From Fasciola hepatica (lineage: Eukaryota > Platyhelminthes > Trematoda > Plagiorchiida > Fasciolidae), in NCBI GenBank assembly GCA_948099385.1, contig CANUEZ040000140.1:4154001-4218000 (forward strand): a DNA stretch of 64,000 bases. The letters run 5' to 3'. Made by a program: the position numbers and the translations under genes. The notes below the pieces were generated by a model. The model did not search any database. It was not told where the DNA came from and saw nothing but the letters and a program-made list of their open reading frames with translations. This document shows positions 49,860-62,000 of the stretch, piece by piece (position 1 is the first letter of the stretch; each line of letters begins with the position of its first letter).

Positions 49860-50430
49860 CCTTTCGGAATCTCACAAGGGGCCCAACTGGACGGTGAAAT
49901 CCCCAGCAATATTCTCCACGTCCAAAAGACAAGCTCCAAAAACCGGATATTCGGAATAGTGTAAGAATTCGTCCTTGATCTCAGAGGAACAGCAGACAAG
50001 ACGAACAAGCATAGACGCCTCAGTTTCCTGCTGATGGCACGCACAGATCTGTCTAGCCAAACTGCAAGTGAAAGACTGCTGACTGACATCCAGTTTAGCA
50101 GAGCATGATCACCTCACAGGCTTAAGCAATCCCAATGCCATCCTGATCATGAACACTAGAAACCGAATAACCCGACAAGCACAATGTAAGGTGAGAGACT
50201 GAGAGTATATCTGAAATGCAAAGAGTGATCAAAGTAGTGGGCTCTAGTACGTGCGTTCTGGAGATGCAACACTCTACTACTTCTGAGTTTTTGGAAGCCC
50301 TAGCAGAGGCAGATCATTGCTTTATCTGGTTTAGTAAGATGTCGAAGACAGCCAAGGAAAGTGAACATGCAGACTGAAAAAGCGAACATTCTTTATGCTC
50401 GACTCCTGAGCTGTTACTTTCTTGAGCGCC
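49860..50430 (-). pseudogene. RTE-type AP endonuclease, decayed
   Basis: Minus-strand frames give VVECCISRTHVLEPTTLI near 50290 (the CCVSETRIQxxxTVI motif), then DQDGIGIA near 50130, ALLNWMSV near 50090, and in the frame 49872-50060 SSEIKDEF followed by ENIAGDFTVQLGPL. The last is the conserved (V)IAGDFNAQVG motif with the catalytic Asp kept and the Asn replaced by Thr. The enzyme nicks target DNA to prime reverse transcription. At least three stops or frame changes are present. The part after 49860 up to the linker (VYGRTKVNSTHSK and DPEES near 49449-49682) also belongs to the element. Confidence 0.65.
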
Positions 50431-52070
50431 GCTATTACCCGCGGGGTTTTCATAGAGGGTACAATAAGAGTGGCAAAAATAGTAAGACCTTCTACAGAGA
50501 GGATGCCGGAGGTATCTGGGTAAATCTTACTTTGCCGCTGCTCACATTGTAAAATCCAATATTTTCGGAATCCTAATCGGAGCTTTTGATCCCAGAAAGT
50601 CTTACCCACGAGGCTGTGGAGCACTAACACAACACGGAAAAGTGACGAAAGAACCAGTGAAGAGGCTTTGTCTGCTCTGTCACGTAAGACATGATTATTG
50701 AAAGAATTCTGTCTTGTGTTTGCTGGTGCTTTTTTATAGGCCTGCTTATTGGATTCGGTCTTTTGTCGCATGAATACAGTGGAGCAATTGAAACTGGGAA
50801 GTGGGAGCATTCTTTTGGCCGGGGGTTGATCACGTTAGTCTGGCGACAGCTGCCAATGATGAGCGATGACTACTTCCACCGTCGAAGAAAGCCCCAGATA
50901 TTTCTTCCTTACGTCTACTTAATGGAGTTTTCTAAACGGGTATGCTGTTTCTCTTCTTGTTTTTTCTCTGTAGTTATTTTTAGGGGCATAGAGGTTAGAA
51001 CTAAATGTTGCCTAGAGACCGAGTAAACATGGTTAGGATATTTTGTGCACATGAAAATAGACGAATTCATTTTACGTTTCCTTTGTCCATATTGCGCCTA
51101 CTTACTGATGTTTAATGGATGGAACCTGTCGAGGTATGATGTGCACAGTTTTATCTCGATGAAGACGATGCACATCAGTCTGCTCTGAATTCACCAAGCA
51201 TCCTTTGAGGTGTCCTGAAATATAATGTATCCTGTGGACGCACGAGGTTTTTTCAACGGTGACTTGTCTGTCCTTGTAAGAGGTGACACCCCAAAACCAA
51301 AAGTAATTCATCCGGAATCGTTTAGTTGTTTGACACTAAATGAATTTACGGTCTCGTAATTATTGCTATAGATAGAAATGGCACTGGATTTCATTCAAGT
51401 TGAAAGCATTTAGAACTGATGTAGTTAGTTTAAAACCAATTCAAAAGTTAAAAATTGAAACCAGAGGAGCCACTTAATCAACTGCATTTGTTGACTTCCT
51501 ACAACTAAAGACCATGAGTAGACCTAAAAACGTTTGCCGGACTATTTTTTATTCTACGGAAGATTATCCGTAGAAAAACCACCAACCGTAGTAGGTTTAC
51601 GCATAAACAAAGTCATCTCATTCATGTTAATTCCATTAGGGAATTTTTTTGACAAAGGTAAGGTTTCTAGGTGTAGTCTTTTCAAATATATTTTGCTTCT
51701 CGAAAGGTCACACAATTTGAATGCTCTTAGAAGTTACCAGAAAGTTTCCGTGATCCGAGAAATGGAATCTATATCCTTTCACAGCAAGAAAATTTTTATT
51801 TTGGATTCTTATAGCTCTTTTCTTTGATTGTTCACGCATACTATGCAATATTTCAGAAATTCGGCTATGACGGATCCAATGCGATAAGTGAGCCTTATTG
51901 AGGTTTTCAGAGGTACCTATTGATTGAGTTTTTTTATTTATTTTGACGATTTGATGTGACGACAACAATTCGCTTATCAACACCCATGGATTGGTAACCA
52001 ATGTTCCTGATAAACATTCAAATTAGGTCGTCGTCTCCAAATCTCATGAAGGCACAGTTTCAACGAACCC
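50431..52070. other. Unassigned sequence
   Basis: One 159-codon minus-strand frame (50331-50810) overlaps the 5' end of the RTE remnant and runs beyond it. It does not read through the endonuclease motifs, which lie in another frame, so it is probably fortuitous. Nothing else was seen. Confidence 0.35.
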
Positions 52071-52073
52071 TAC

Positions 52074-52122
<49 letters not shown>
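52074..52122. repeat. (TA)n microsatellite, about 49 bp
   Basis: Alternating T and A with one C near 52092. It lies about 20 bases left of the well-aligned part of the second diverged repeat copy and is absent at the corresponding place of the first copy. Confidence 0.97.
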
Positions 52123-52126
<4 letters not shown>

Positions 52127-52140
52127 ATATATCTGAAGAG

Positions 52141-54030
52141 TGATGTGGATTGTGATGCATGCGAAAATGTACGCAATATTCTGTTCGAGCTTCGTGACTT
52201 GGTAATGGTATTCTAGACCAAGGGTTAATGGTGGTAATTCACTCAGGCTTTCTTTTCATTCACAATGATTCTCCACTAACCTACAAGTAGTTGAATGTAT
52301 GTGACAACGGTAGCCGGATTTAAAGACAGTCAGCAAAGTAAGTCAAGAAATAACATGGCTTAGAAATCTAATTAAACTGCTCAACATAACCACATGAATT
52401 AGATCTGGTTATAATTAGATAGGTTTTCTATCCCAATAACAGCAGAAGCCATTTTTGCATGATTGCGCTTATATGAGGAGTTTGACAGAAATTCTTTCCG
52501 AAATTTTGAAATTTCCTGATACGTACGGTTTTAAAACGCGCATTACCGATGACTGCCCAACTTTCTGAAAAATGGATATCCCAGTTCGCATTATTGTGGG
52601 TGGTGGCATCAAAGTCGTTTGAGCGTGCTTCGTTAATAGCTTATAATTTTAACACGATAACGAGGAAAGTATCCCTTATAACAGAATCTTCTCAACATTT
52701 TATGAAGGAGATCAAAGTAACACGGCATACGTCTATAAGTTTGGATCATTTTGAGACCTCAGGAGCACCAATTTTCCGGCAAATCACAGATGCACCATCC
52801 AAAGTACAAATTTCAAAGGTAGATGAACTAGCAAATTCAATGAGCAGGAGAATCTTAGGTGCGGTTCGTTTAAAAATCAGTGCCGGAAATCCATGTCTTT
52901 AATTCAGCGCAGCGACGTTTCTAGGTTTTCTCACTTCCTGTTGGACGTAAGGTGGCAGGAATTTTCAATGCGGTGAGTATCACATGACACGAAGAGTGCT
53001 TCACAAGCTCAGCAAATTAGGTTACGTTTTAATTTCTTCAGGGGATTCAGATCACAAGGACTGTCCTTTTGGCTACCGGTTTGTTTATTGCTTGAGTGTT
53101 TCGCATATGATAAGCCGTAGGAAGCTCAGAAAAGTCATCTGATTCAGGAATTTTCCCCAAAAGATTATCCCGCCGTAAGTCAGTGTCCATCCAACCGCTG
53201 TTATTGATTTGGATAGGAATAAAACACGTTTATCTTTGTAGGTGAGTTTTAATTAGGTGCGATTCGAATTTCGGTGCAATGTTCACCTTTATGACTGAGA
53301 CATCCCCGAATTCAATAAAAAAGGTAACCGGGACAGGTAATGGTTTTTCAGGAAAACTCTTCAGAAACGTTTAAGAGAAATTTGTAAACTGACTCAGGCA
53401 GACTAAACTGTCCGACGATTATTCACTTTTGGACTTGCAGAAACATGTGCAACTTGAAGGTTTCGTCCATACAGTTACTCTGATAGCATGGAACGGAAAG
53501 CATTTGTGGGAAATCCTCTGTTCTGAGGAGACTAGTCAGTCGGTTACCTACTCTCTAGCTATTTGAGTGGAAGTCCAAATTACTGGCACATAAGATGAAA
53601 AATTGTTTCATCAACAACTGTGAACTGCATGCAAATGAGATTGGAGAATATTGAATACTGAATACAGACCAGATGTTTCACACAGTCACTGAACGTTATA
53701 TCCACAACAATATCTTGGTCAGTACAAAGTAAAGTGCGTTGCTCTATTTTCACTCAGAGGCTCCTATTCCATCACTGCTGCAGCCATATGTCAAAGCAAA
53801 ATACGGTTTCGTCTGCTTTTGGAATGCAACTATTCACCGTATACACGTATATCACAAAGATAATTTTCTAGAATCCACCACAAATTATTAGTTGTGATAA
53901 GTTCAGTAAAGTAGTTGTGCAATAAATTTGTCTTGTAAGAGCACAAAATATGTCTATCGGACATGCGTATTCATCAGTTTTGACAATAACTGCATGTAAT
54001 CTCAGTCAACCAAAAGAGGTCATTTGATGA
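52141..54030 (+). repeat. Diverged 1.87-kb repeat, copy 2
   Basis: This is the partner of 18283-20149, with the same landmarks in the same order and an offset between copies that stays at 33.86-33.88 kb over the whole length. One 117-codon plus-strand frame (52549-52902) lies inside but is not preserved in copy 1. The minus-strand frame at 53974-54387 begins near its right end and has no recognised domain. As in copy 1, neither strand is open throughout. Whether this is a transposon or an old duplication is unresolved. Confidence 0.65.
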
Positions 54031-55630
54031 TAAACAAGTTTCTGACACCAACCCGTTTGCACGCAGTTGTGAATAACGTTTCTGAAGATAAACAGAGCAC
54101 CCGATTTCACTTTCAAAAAGCACTTGGTACATCTCTAAACAATTGCTATAAGGAAACCCACGGGTGGGCGCATATATTGGTCCGCAATTCTTGTCAGTGT
54201 TAGTACGAACGGTAAGTGATGCAGAATTGCTTGGTAACAAAGTCTCCCCCCCCGTTGGATAAATTAGTAATGATTGCCAAACTGTTATCAAGACTGTTCC
54301 GGCCTTTCTACCCCGAGTGCAAATAATCGTGCAGCTACCGGTCCCTTTCCCAGTTAGGAGCCTGGAGTCGGCAACTGGCACCGGCACGAGATCTTGCGCT
54401 AGAGTAGTCTTATTTATTAAATGATCATCTCACGCGCACATTGTACCACAGAATTTCTATTTCATATCAAAAATGTGATGTACATGGTTTTACAGACTTG
54501 AAGTGATGTACTATTTTTGTTCATTGACCTAATAGCCAAAGCACAATTGTTACAGTCAAAAAGGCGTTTACATCCAGTAAAGTAGACCCCGGCCGTTCTC
54601 TGATGGTGTAGACCGAATTTTAACCAACTGAGACAAGCTCTGAAGAAACGTGACCATAGATAAATTCCAGTATTTTACTTTAGATATTATGTCATTCTAT
54701 TGAGCTACTGTTTGACTTTGAGACTCACGGAAAGAAGTTTCACAAACATGACACAAAATCAGGTGGTAATTGATCATAATCATCTTTGTCAGTTTCTCAG
54801 AGACATGAGACTCCTCAAAATATGTTTCTTGTCTTAAATCTATTGAAACGAAAACAATGTGACTAGTTGCACCTTCTTCGTTATGGGGAAAGAAGGAGTA
54901 AAGCATCGAGCTTATTCGAAATAGGTTGGGCAACCCAAGTGGGAAAATATTAGTGGACAAATCAACCTAGAAGATCTGTACGGTGTTGCCAGGCAAATGT
55001 ACGCAATTTGCACGTTGCTTGTGTACTTCAAGGTGTCAATTGCGTCCACATATAAGTTTCCGACACACGATACTGAGCTGCAAACAGCAACTGTTAACTG
55101 TTCGAAAGAAGTTCAGTTGATCATGTCTCTGTATACCTTGCCTAATAATAGTGTTTTGCCTAGTATATGTTACGGCCCATGAGTATTTCTGAAGAAAATC
55201 GCGGAAGTGTTTCAGTGGAAAATCGTTCCCCGTATAGGACAGTACAGGTAAGCAGACGTCGATGTACCGCTAAAACACCTATTTGTGCTGCCAGCACACT
55301 TCTGTGCAAATCCAAACTCGAAATCCTCGGTAAGTGTCTGCTCATATTGACCATACCTGCTTTTGTTTGAACGTTGGAACACAAGAAGATGAGTTGGTAA
55401 TTGGTAGGATGTTTTATTTTCACTCCGATGTTGTCTGCTGTGGAGCCGAATTACCACAAGGTATCATATTTTAATTTTACTAATTCTTGTTTACTGAGTG
55501 CAAATCACTGTAGGGAAGAGGACCGAGGAGCATTTTTAATTTGAGAGGGATTTTCCCGGTACGATTCATCCCTGATTGATATACCCAAGGAGGAGCAAAC
55601 GAAAAAGTCCACGTCCTCCACTTAGGATTC
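54031..55630. other. Unassigned sequence with a 137-codon frame
   Basis: The minus strand is open at 53974-54387 (137 codons); the peptide is rich in Ser, Thr and Cys and resembles nothing I know. A C-run occurs at 54245-54253. No element motif was found before the RTE element begins. Confidence 0.35.
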
Positions 55631-55804
55631 GGACATAGGACAGCACATGAACACTGAGAATACAAGGGTGAATAGACAAAACAGTAAGCATTTGATCAAA
55701 CGACAGTCAGATAAGCACGAATATACCAGGCCGTTATGTGCGGCAGCTGGAGATCAACGCACTACGATAACGCACGCAGATGAAATACCTCGATCACTCA
55801 TGTG

Positions 55805-56883
55805 CTACGACGGATCTTTTGGACCCCAACCACGAAGACGTGAAGCAACTACTTTTCCTAAGTCTGCTGTACGTTTTTTCATTTCTTGCTGCCACATCAT
55901 CTGTTGACCTCCACGTGGTCTCCTCAACTCCCTAGGAGGAACGGAGAATAGGACACGGTATGGTACACGTGTGTTTTCCATACGTAATAGGTGCCCGAAC
56001 CAACGAAGTCTACTAAGCTGAATACGCTGTGACAGAACGTTCTCTGAATTAGTACCCAATACTCGATTTCTGACCTCATCATTACTTACTCGACTACTCC
56101 ACCCGATCTTAGCGATACTACGTAAACATCGATGGTCGAAAATCTCAAGACGACGAATATCTTCAGCACGCAGACTCCAAGTTTCGCAACCATACAACAA
56201 AACTGAACGCACTGCGACACTGCATACACGACCTTTCAACTTCAGTGAAGTATCAAATCGACGCCACAAGTGCTTCAGTCCAGCGTACGCCGCTCGAGCC
56301 TGGGATATCCGCGTGCTCACCTCTACTACTGTGCTCCTATCCGTCGTCACGCTTCTTTTGAGGTAGGTGAAGTGGCCGACAGCTGACTGCACCTCTCCAT
56401 TGAGCATCGGGCTCGGAATGGTTGACGTCCAGTCTTGTAACATCACTTTACACTTTGAAGGTGCAAGGGGCATGCCGAATGGAGCTACAGCTCATGCGAG
56501 ATTATCTAGTGCACGGTGAGCATGTTCCGTGCATTCGATCAAGCAGACAACGTTGTCCGCGTAATCTAGGTCACATAGCTTTTCACTATTTCCTAGTTCG
56601 ACGCCTACATCCTGAAGATTTCGCAGCGCACTGTCCATTATTTCGTCCATGAAGAAGTTGAACAGGAATGGAGAAATAGGACATCCCTGTCGAACACCAC
56701 TGGTCGTTTCGAACCGACCGGATAGTTCGCCGTAAACCCTAACGCGGCCAGAAGTATGAGAACACAATGATCTTAGTAGGTTCACGAACTTCTGGGGCAT
56801 ACCATTTCGATGAAGAACATTGAAAAGCGCCACTCAATCGTCTGAATCGAAGGCGCCTTTCAAGTCTAAGAAGACGATTTTTG
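55805..56883 (-). pseudogene. RTE reverse transcriptase, palm to C-terminal tail
   Basis: After the frameshift the minus strand gives VFLDLKGAFDSDD with the first catalytic Asp, a stop, then (56492-56833) GVRQGCPISPFLFNFFMDE and LDYADNVVCL. The catalytic YADD box is YADN, which would inactivate the enzyme. After a further stop the 222-residue frame 55805-56473 gives APSKCKVMLQDW, LKHLWRRFDTSLKLKGRV, LLYGCETWSLRAEDIRRLE, HRCLRSIAKIGW, RLRWFGHLLRM and LRGWGPKDPS. The expected WLETL segment after GPKDP is missing, so the very end may be deleted. Confidence 0.88.
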
Positions 56884-57461
56884 TCGGTCAGTGGTGCGTG
56901 TGACCTGTCAAGTAGTCGGCGAAGAGTAAAAATCTGGTCGATGCATCCTCGACCTGGGTGGAATCCAGCCTGCTGTTCGCGGACATTCCTCTCGCGAACC
57001 GGTGTAAGACGGTGCAGTAGAATAGAGACTTATACTTTAGAGACTATCGGAATTAAGCTAATCCCACGATGATTACTACAGTCATTGCGTATCCCCTTTT
57101 TGAAGATGGGAACAGTCAACGACTCGCTGCATATTAACGGAATACGCTCCTCCTTCCAAATGTCACGGAGCAAGGCGGTAAGTGAGTTTATCAACGCCTC
57201 ACCACCCAGTTTGAAAAGAACTGGGAGAAGTTTGTCGGGACCTGCCGCTTTCCATCGCTTTAGTGATCGAATGCATGACTCTACTTCTACTTCTGATGGG
57301 GGCTCAATTGATACCACTCAAGGAGTCACAGTTGTTGACACGGGAGTAACTACACTAGCGTGCGGCCAGCTAAACTGTTCCTTGAAGTACTCGGCCCATC
57401 GGTCAAGCCTTTGCTGTTTGTTATGGATGGGTTCTCCATTTCTATCCTAAATCGTTTCACT
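56884..57461 (-). pseudogene. RTE reverse transcriptase, fingers region
   Basis: This continues the linker frame: RLDRWAEYFKEQF, then after a stop WKAAGPDKLLPVLFKLGG, SLTVPIFKKG and CSNHRGISLI, then after another stop NQAGFHPGRGCIDQIFTLR. These are the standard first blocks of a RTE reverse transcriptase. Stops lie just before 57317 and at about 57030. At about 56880 the frame must shift to go on. Confidence 0.82.
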
Positions 57462-57860
57462 GACCTGGATGCGCCGTCCACCGGTGTCACGAATAAGTTT
57501 GAACAGTCTTTGACTGTTACCTGAAGCAGCTGCTATTTCCATTTCTTCGGCTACCTTGACGCACCAATTTTCGCGATCATTCTAAAGGCTTTTCGTAACT
57601 TGTCTTTGCAGCTCTCTCCACATCTTATTCATCTCCTTAGGGTTCGAAAGCTGACGCTTTTGCTCCATTATACTCAGCGACTCTTGCGAGATCCAGTCTC
57701 TTTGATGGACAACGGATCTAGGACCACAGGCAAAACCTGCTCCGAAGTGCATCGCCTGTTTGATATGAGCCCAATGCTCATCTACATTACTGTTCGTCGT
57801 AGATCCTAGCTCATGTGCTAACTTCTGCTCATAACGGGTGTGTACTTCTGGATCACACAC
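57462..57860 (-). pseudogene. RTE linker between endonuclease and reverse transcriptase
   Basis: The frame 57582-57860 reads CDPEVHTRYEQKLAHEL near its start and WISQESLSIMEQKR in the middle. Past a stop at 57582 the same frame continues with NWCVKVAEEMEIAAASGN and RLFKLIRDTGGRR. This is the charged, helical connector found between the two enzymes in trematode RTE-like elements. The frame is shifted relative to the endonuclease before it. Confidence 0.75.
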
Positions 57861-58509
57861 GTTGCACGGCTAATCGGGTTTGCGGTTTGCGACGATAACC
57901 ATGGAGCTGGAGAGACAATCGCATTAAAACTAATGCATGGTCCGACTCTACGTACGTGGACCAGTAAGATCTGCATTTCTGAACAGAACTGAGCCACCGG
58001 TATTTTACGGCGATATGATCAATCTGACTCAAAGTACCTGTAGAATTAGAGCACCATGTCGCTGTGCGACGCGAGCTGTGTCGGAAGTCTAAAAGGGCAG
58101 CCTCAGCCTTCTCAGTCAAGACAATTCCTACACCACGTTGACCTACAGCTCTAGCTACTTCGTCGCCTGAGGTGCGCAGAATATACCGCGATGAGATACC
58201 AAGAGCAATTAGTTGAATCACACTGCTCGAACCCTGGATACGCGTTTCACTTACGCAGCCCACATCAATCTTCAGAGAATTTATTGTGAAGGCTAGGCAC
58301 GCCTGCTGACCGGCCTGCATGAGTGTACACACGTTGAAGGAGCCGAGATTAAGAGGCTGATGAGGCTTGAGGAAATGTGAGTTACCAGACAGAGGATTAT
58401 TCCCAACACAATTTGACAGTAAATCGTTGCGAGCATCGAGCGTGTTATCAGTGGGAGCATTATGGGTGGATAGATGGGGCAAAGAGGGATGGTTAGGGAC
58501 AGAAGACAA
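57853..58509 (-). pseudogene. RTE AP endonuclease with an internal deletion
   Basis: The 218-residue frame reads NVCTLMQAGQQACLA at about residues 55-70, CVSETRIQ near 86, and GVGIVLTEKAEAALLDF at about 125-142. It then jumps directly to RHSSRRTATW, QIDHIAVKYRW and SDHALVLMRLSL. These are the two ends of an AP-like endonuclease. The middle part, which in relatives holds the conserved IAGDFNA motif with catalytic residues, is absent: roughly 90 residues are missing by comparison with the usual family length. The frame stays open across the deletion, which is therefore a multiple of three. The catalytic His of SDHA is kept, yet the enzyme cannot work. A frameshift separates it from the next segment. 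Confidence 0.85.
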
Positions 58510-59000
58510 AGGTTAAAGAAAAGAGAGGGAACTCTGAGCAGTAGCCCACTTATAACCACCCAACCCGCTCGATGCAATGGGCAGCGCGGTCCTGATTATC
58601 CTGCGCGACGACCGATTCAGTATGGAATTCTTTCTATTCATGCAGTTCATGGGAGATGTTGGATGGGTATTGCTAGGGTGTCCAGCCACAAAGCAGGAGA
58701 ACGGTTAGGGTCCTCATCCAAATCCTTCAGTTTTAACAAGAACCTATCCGCAAGGCAGCGGGATGGCTTAGTGGGAGCCCATTTGCTTGGATCAATTATT
58801 CTTCCACTGATTTTGCCGATTGAGTTGCCAGCTCAAATCAACCCCAAACCAAGAGGACCAAGAGAATGGACTTTGTCTGACCTCTACCCATTGATCTGTC
58901 AGGTATGATTGCATCTCCGGCCTAAAGAAGCCATCCTGTATAGCTCTGTGGGTCATAGAGACGAGCAAGCCATTACACCACGTCAAGGTGCAGTTTCGTC
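58510..59000 (-). other. 5' region of the RTE element
   Basis: This is GC-richer sequence upstream of the endonuclease on the minus strand, with a 64-codon frame (58792-58986) of unknown significance. At about 58975 the minus strand has TGGTGTAATGG, a good match to a tRNA box A, but no box B follows. It may hold the internal promoter of the element. Confidence 0.4.
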
Positions 59001-62000
59001 AAGATTAACTGATCGCTATCGTTACCACAATCACTTCACCAAACATAAAAGGGAAATCTCCATCTCCGTGGCTCAATCAAAGGCTTAGACAGTTTAATGA
59101 GCCATCATTGAAAATTTCAAGACGTGATTGAATTGGCAGCATAACTGCCCTCTGTGGATTAGAAAAAAGTTTGAATTCATGCAAATGGTAACAAATTACT
59201 AGTATTTTGAAATTATTTTACTCCAGGTTCATTGAGTAACTTTTAAGTGAATCTGGCCCGCTTGACGTTTGTTGGTCTATAGTTTGGGACATTACGTTCC
59301 AATAAGTTTACTCACTTCACTGGTAGTATCTGTTCAACAAGCTCGGTGCAATATTACTGTACGCAATATATCGATGAAGATATACCAGACTAGTGAAAGC
59401 GCGATCCGGTCAAAAATCGATACGCCCATTAGACACCTACGGTACTTTTGAAAATGCCGCATCCTGCAATAAAAACACACACAAGCAGACTAATAACCGA
59501 ATTTATTGGTCCAAATCAAGTGAGTCTATTCACGAATTGCTCCTAAAATCATATGCAGATCTGAACGATACACAGAAAGATTTTCCGTCACCCCAGCTAA
59601 CCGTTTCACTTGATGAGTGAGCTGACACGAATAGGAAGGTGGTAAAATATCTAGAGCTATTGGCAGCTATTCAACAGATTTTCCGTCCACATTGGTACAG
59701 TTTAGCCTGAAGTTCAGCCGGCCAGGTTTGTTTTAAATTTCCTGAAATTCGATGATTCAGATAAGTATCAGATTGTGTGGAACAAGGGAAACATTATGGA
59801 TATAAACTGCATAACTGTTTGCTACTGTGTCGACAATCATTTCTGATATGACGAAAAACAAGCACAACTCATCAGAAATACTATCCTGGTACAAAAATTC
59901 AACCGATCTGTATAGTTATGCGCTGCAATGCTGAAGTTGTGAATTTTGTAATCTTTTTTCTCTCCACGTTTGGCATCGAACATCCATTACTTCCACCACA
60001 ATTAGGCAAGTTGTGATTCTGAACTCCTGTCCGGATCCAGATGGGATTAGAATTTTACTATCAAAGCAGAAATCAGAGAATTATTTCAACCCGATGATCA
60101 TTGTATACCCCTTCAAAAATGTATCCTTAACATGATCACCGAAATAGAAAAATGTTTTGCTGAGCACAGTTTTGCAGCAAGTGAATTATTTTATTGAGGA
60201 AATGTTATTGCATCGAGTACCAGAAAATAGAGTTCTCCTCTCTTTCCACCCAGTGTGACCATTTCCCGAAACACGAACGACACCAACAAGAGTAACAGCT
60301 AACTGGTGAGGCTATCCAAGTGAATATTAACAGACGTGAACACAAAGGAAAGTCACGCACAAATTGCCACTAACGCGCAGTCATACAATTACAATGAACC
60401 ATTGTGAGTTAATTCTTCTCGAAATCACTTGGGCATGGAACGAGTAACATGAACGATACCCAATACCGTAGGTAGCAGGCTGCACGTGACGATCGGGACA
60501 ATCATGCTTTGTTCATTTACACGAAACTGATTAGATGAGAACAATTTATGCAATTGCAATATCCACTGCAAAACGCACCACTATTTGAAATGTCCATAGT
60601 ATTGACAATAATAGCAGAACAGTGGAGCAACACGGACATTTGTGTGCTAGTTAGTGTCTATTCGGTCAAAACAATAGCATATACAGAGACAAAATGTTTT
60701 GTATAATAATGAACACTCAAATGTTCATTGTTTCGCCAAGCATGACAGTACGGTCTGACCAGAGTCTACCGGAGTAGGAGCTTCAGGATCCCTGCTGGTT
60801 CGGATGAATGCAAGTGGCATTATTCAATACAAAAATGATAATACCGACTTCCACGTTATTGTCATGATTTCAATAACCCAACCACAAATGATTCTCATCG
60901 AATCACTCGATTGCCATAATGAAACTCATTTTGGATTTCATAACTGTTCAGTTCATTTTCTACTAGAGTAGCAATGAATATTCTTGGCTTCGCAAGCAAA
61001 GCACATTCTGAGAGCATACATGATGGAAATCTATTTGTGAGCCTTTTTGACAGCCACCCGTTCATCGGGCTGTAATCAGCCGTAATCCCTCAGACTGTGT
61101 GTGTATAAGTGATTGCCTTTGAAGGCTGTTGGCATTCGTAATTACGTATCAGTCCTTTTCAGATAGAATGTCTACAAAAATAAGTCAGCTTGTTTCAAAC
61201 GTAATTACTACTACAGAATGACATGACTATTTCAAAATCATGATTTGCGATGTAACCCCATAAACGTGTATAGTGTTCAAGCCGATTGAAATGTCGCATG
61301 TCTGTCGTGGTAGAATTTGAACTCCTTCGCATGCATGCCATACTAATAGTCAACTGTCACCGTACACCTTTTGTTCACGATGCTACTATATCACACGGGA
61401 GACACATTAGTGACAACGTGGACGTGCATATTTTCACGAGTATAAGAGATACAACTACGACTTTTATTATGACCCGTCATATGATCAGATCACGCTGCCA
61501 ACTCAAGGTGGAAAACAATTCCATAGCTGAATGCTTCTGTCATAACTCAGAAAAAGTAGCACTGGTTCTTTTACATTCTCTTTCTGCGCATCTTGATCAA
61601 AAGATGATAATCCTCATGCTCGCACACCCTACTGAAGTCTACAAAATGACATCGACATCCAGTGTAGAAAAAAAGAAAGGATGAATCGAATACCTACTTC
61701 AAGTATGGATGTGAATCGTTTAAATTTGAAAACTTGAAACACTCACGGTTTTACTTGTCAATTTTGCATTTTGTCTGATGGACATACGAGCGAGTTTCCA
61801 GCTCAGAAATGTGCACCATGACCAGTTTATTTGAAGTATTTTGACCGATTACCATCAGAATGTCCAGATTTTTCATTGGTATGGTTAACCGGCCATGTGC
61901 AAAAGTCAGCCCTTTTCCTTGGTTATTTTTTTCTTCTGGTAACATTTCACTAGATGATAATAGCACAGTAAACATTGGAGGTCAATGGCCAAATCCAAGC

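Larger units (their letters stand above)
48145..50430 (-). mobile_element. RTE-like element remnant, endonuclease to palm
   Basis: This minus-strand copy runs from the endonuclease start (about 50430) to just past the catalytic box (about 48145), where it ends abruptly; the thumb, tail and 3' end are missing. Loss of a 3' end is unusual for a non-LTR insertion, which normally loses the 5' end, so a later deletion or insertion is likely. A tRNA-like unit sits at the break. Coding parts are given in two separate entries. It has more stops than the copy at 55.6-59 kb and is probably older. Confidence 0.75.
55640..59000 (-). mobile_element. Near full-length RTE-like non-LTR retrotransposon
   Basis: The minus strand carries, in order, a non-coding or poorly coding 5' region (59000-58510), an AP endonuclease (58509-57853), a linker (57860-57460), a reverse transcriptase (57460-55805) and a short 3' region. 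The whole block is clearly richer in G and C than its flanks. Two frameshifts (endonuclease to linker at about 57855, and at about 56880) and about five stops inactivate it. It is the least decayed autonomous element here. The 5' end and 3' end are inferred from the change in composition, and no target-site duplication or terminal simple repeat could be confirmed by eye. Confidence 0.85.

Noticed and set aside
50331..50810. 159-codon minus-strand frame
   Set aside because: It overlaps the RTE endonuclease start in a frame that does not carry the endonuclease motifs and has no domain of its own.
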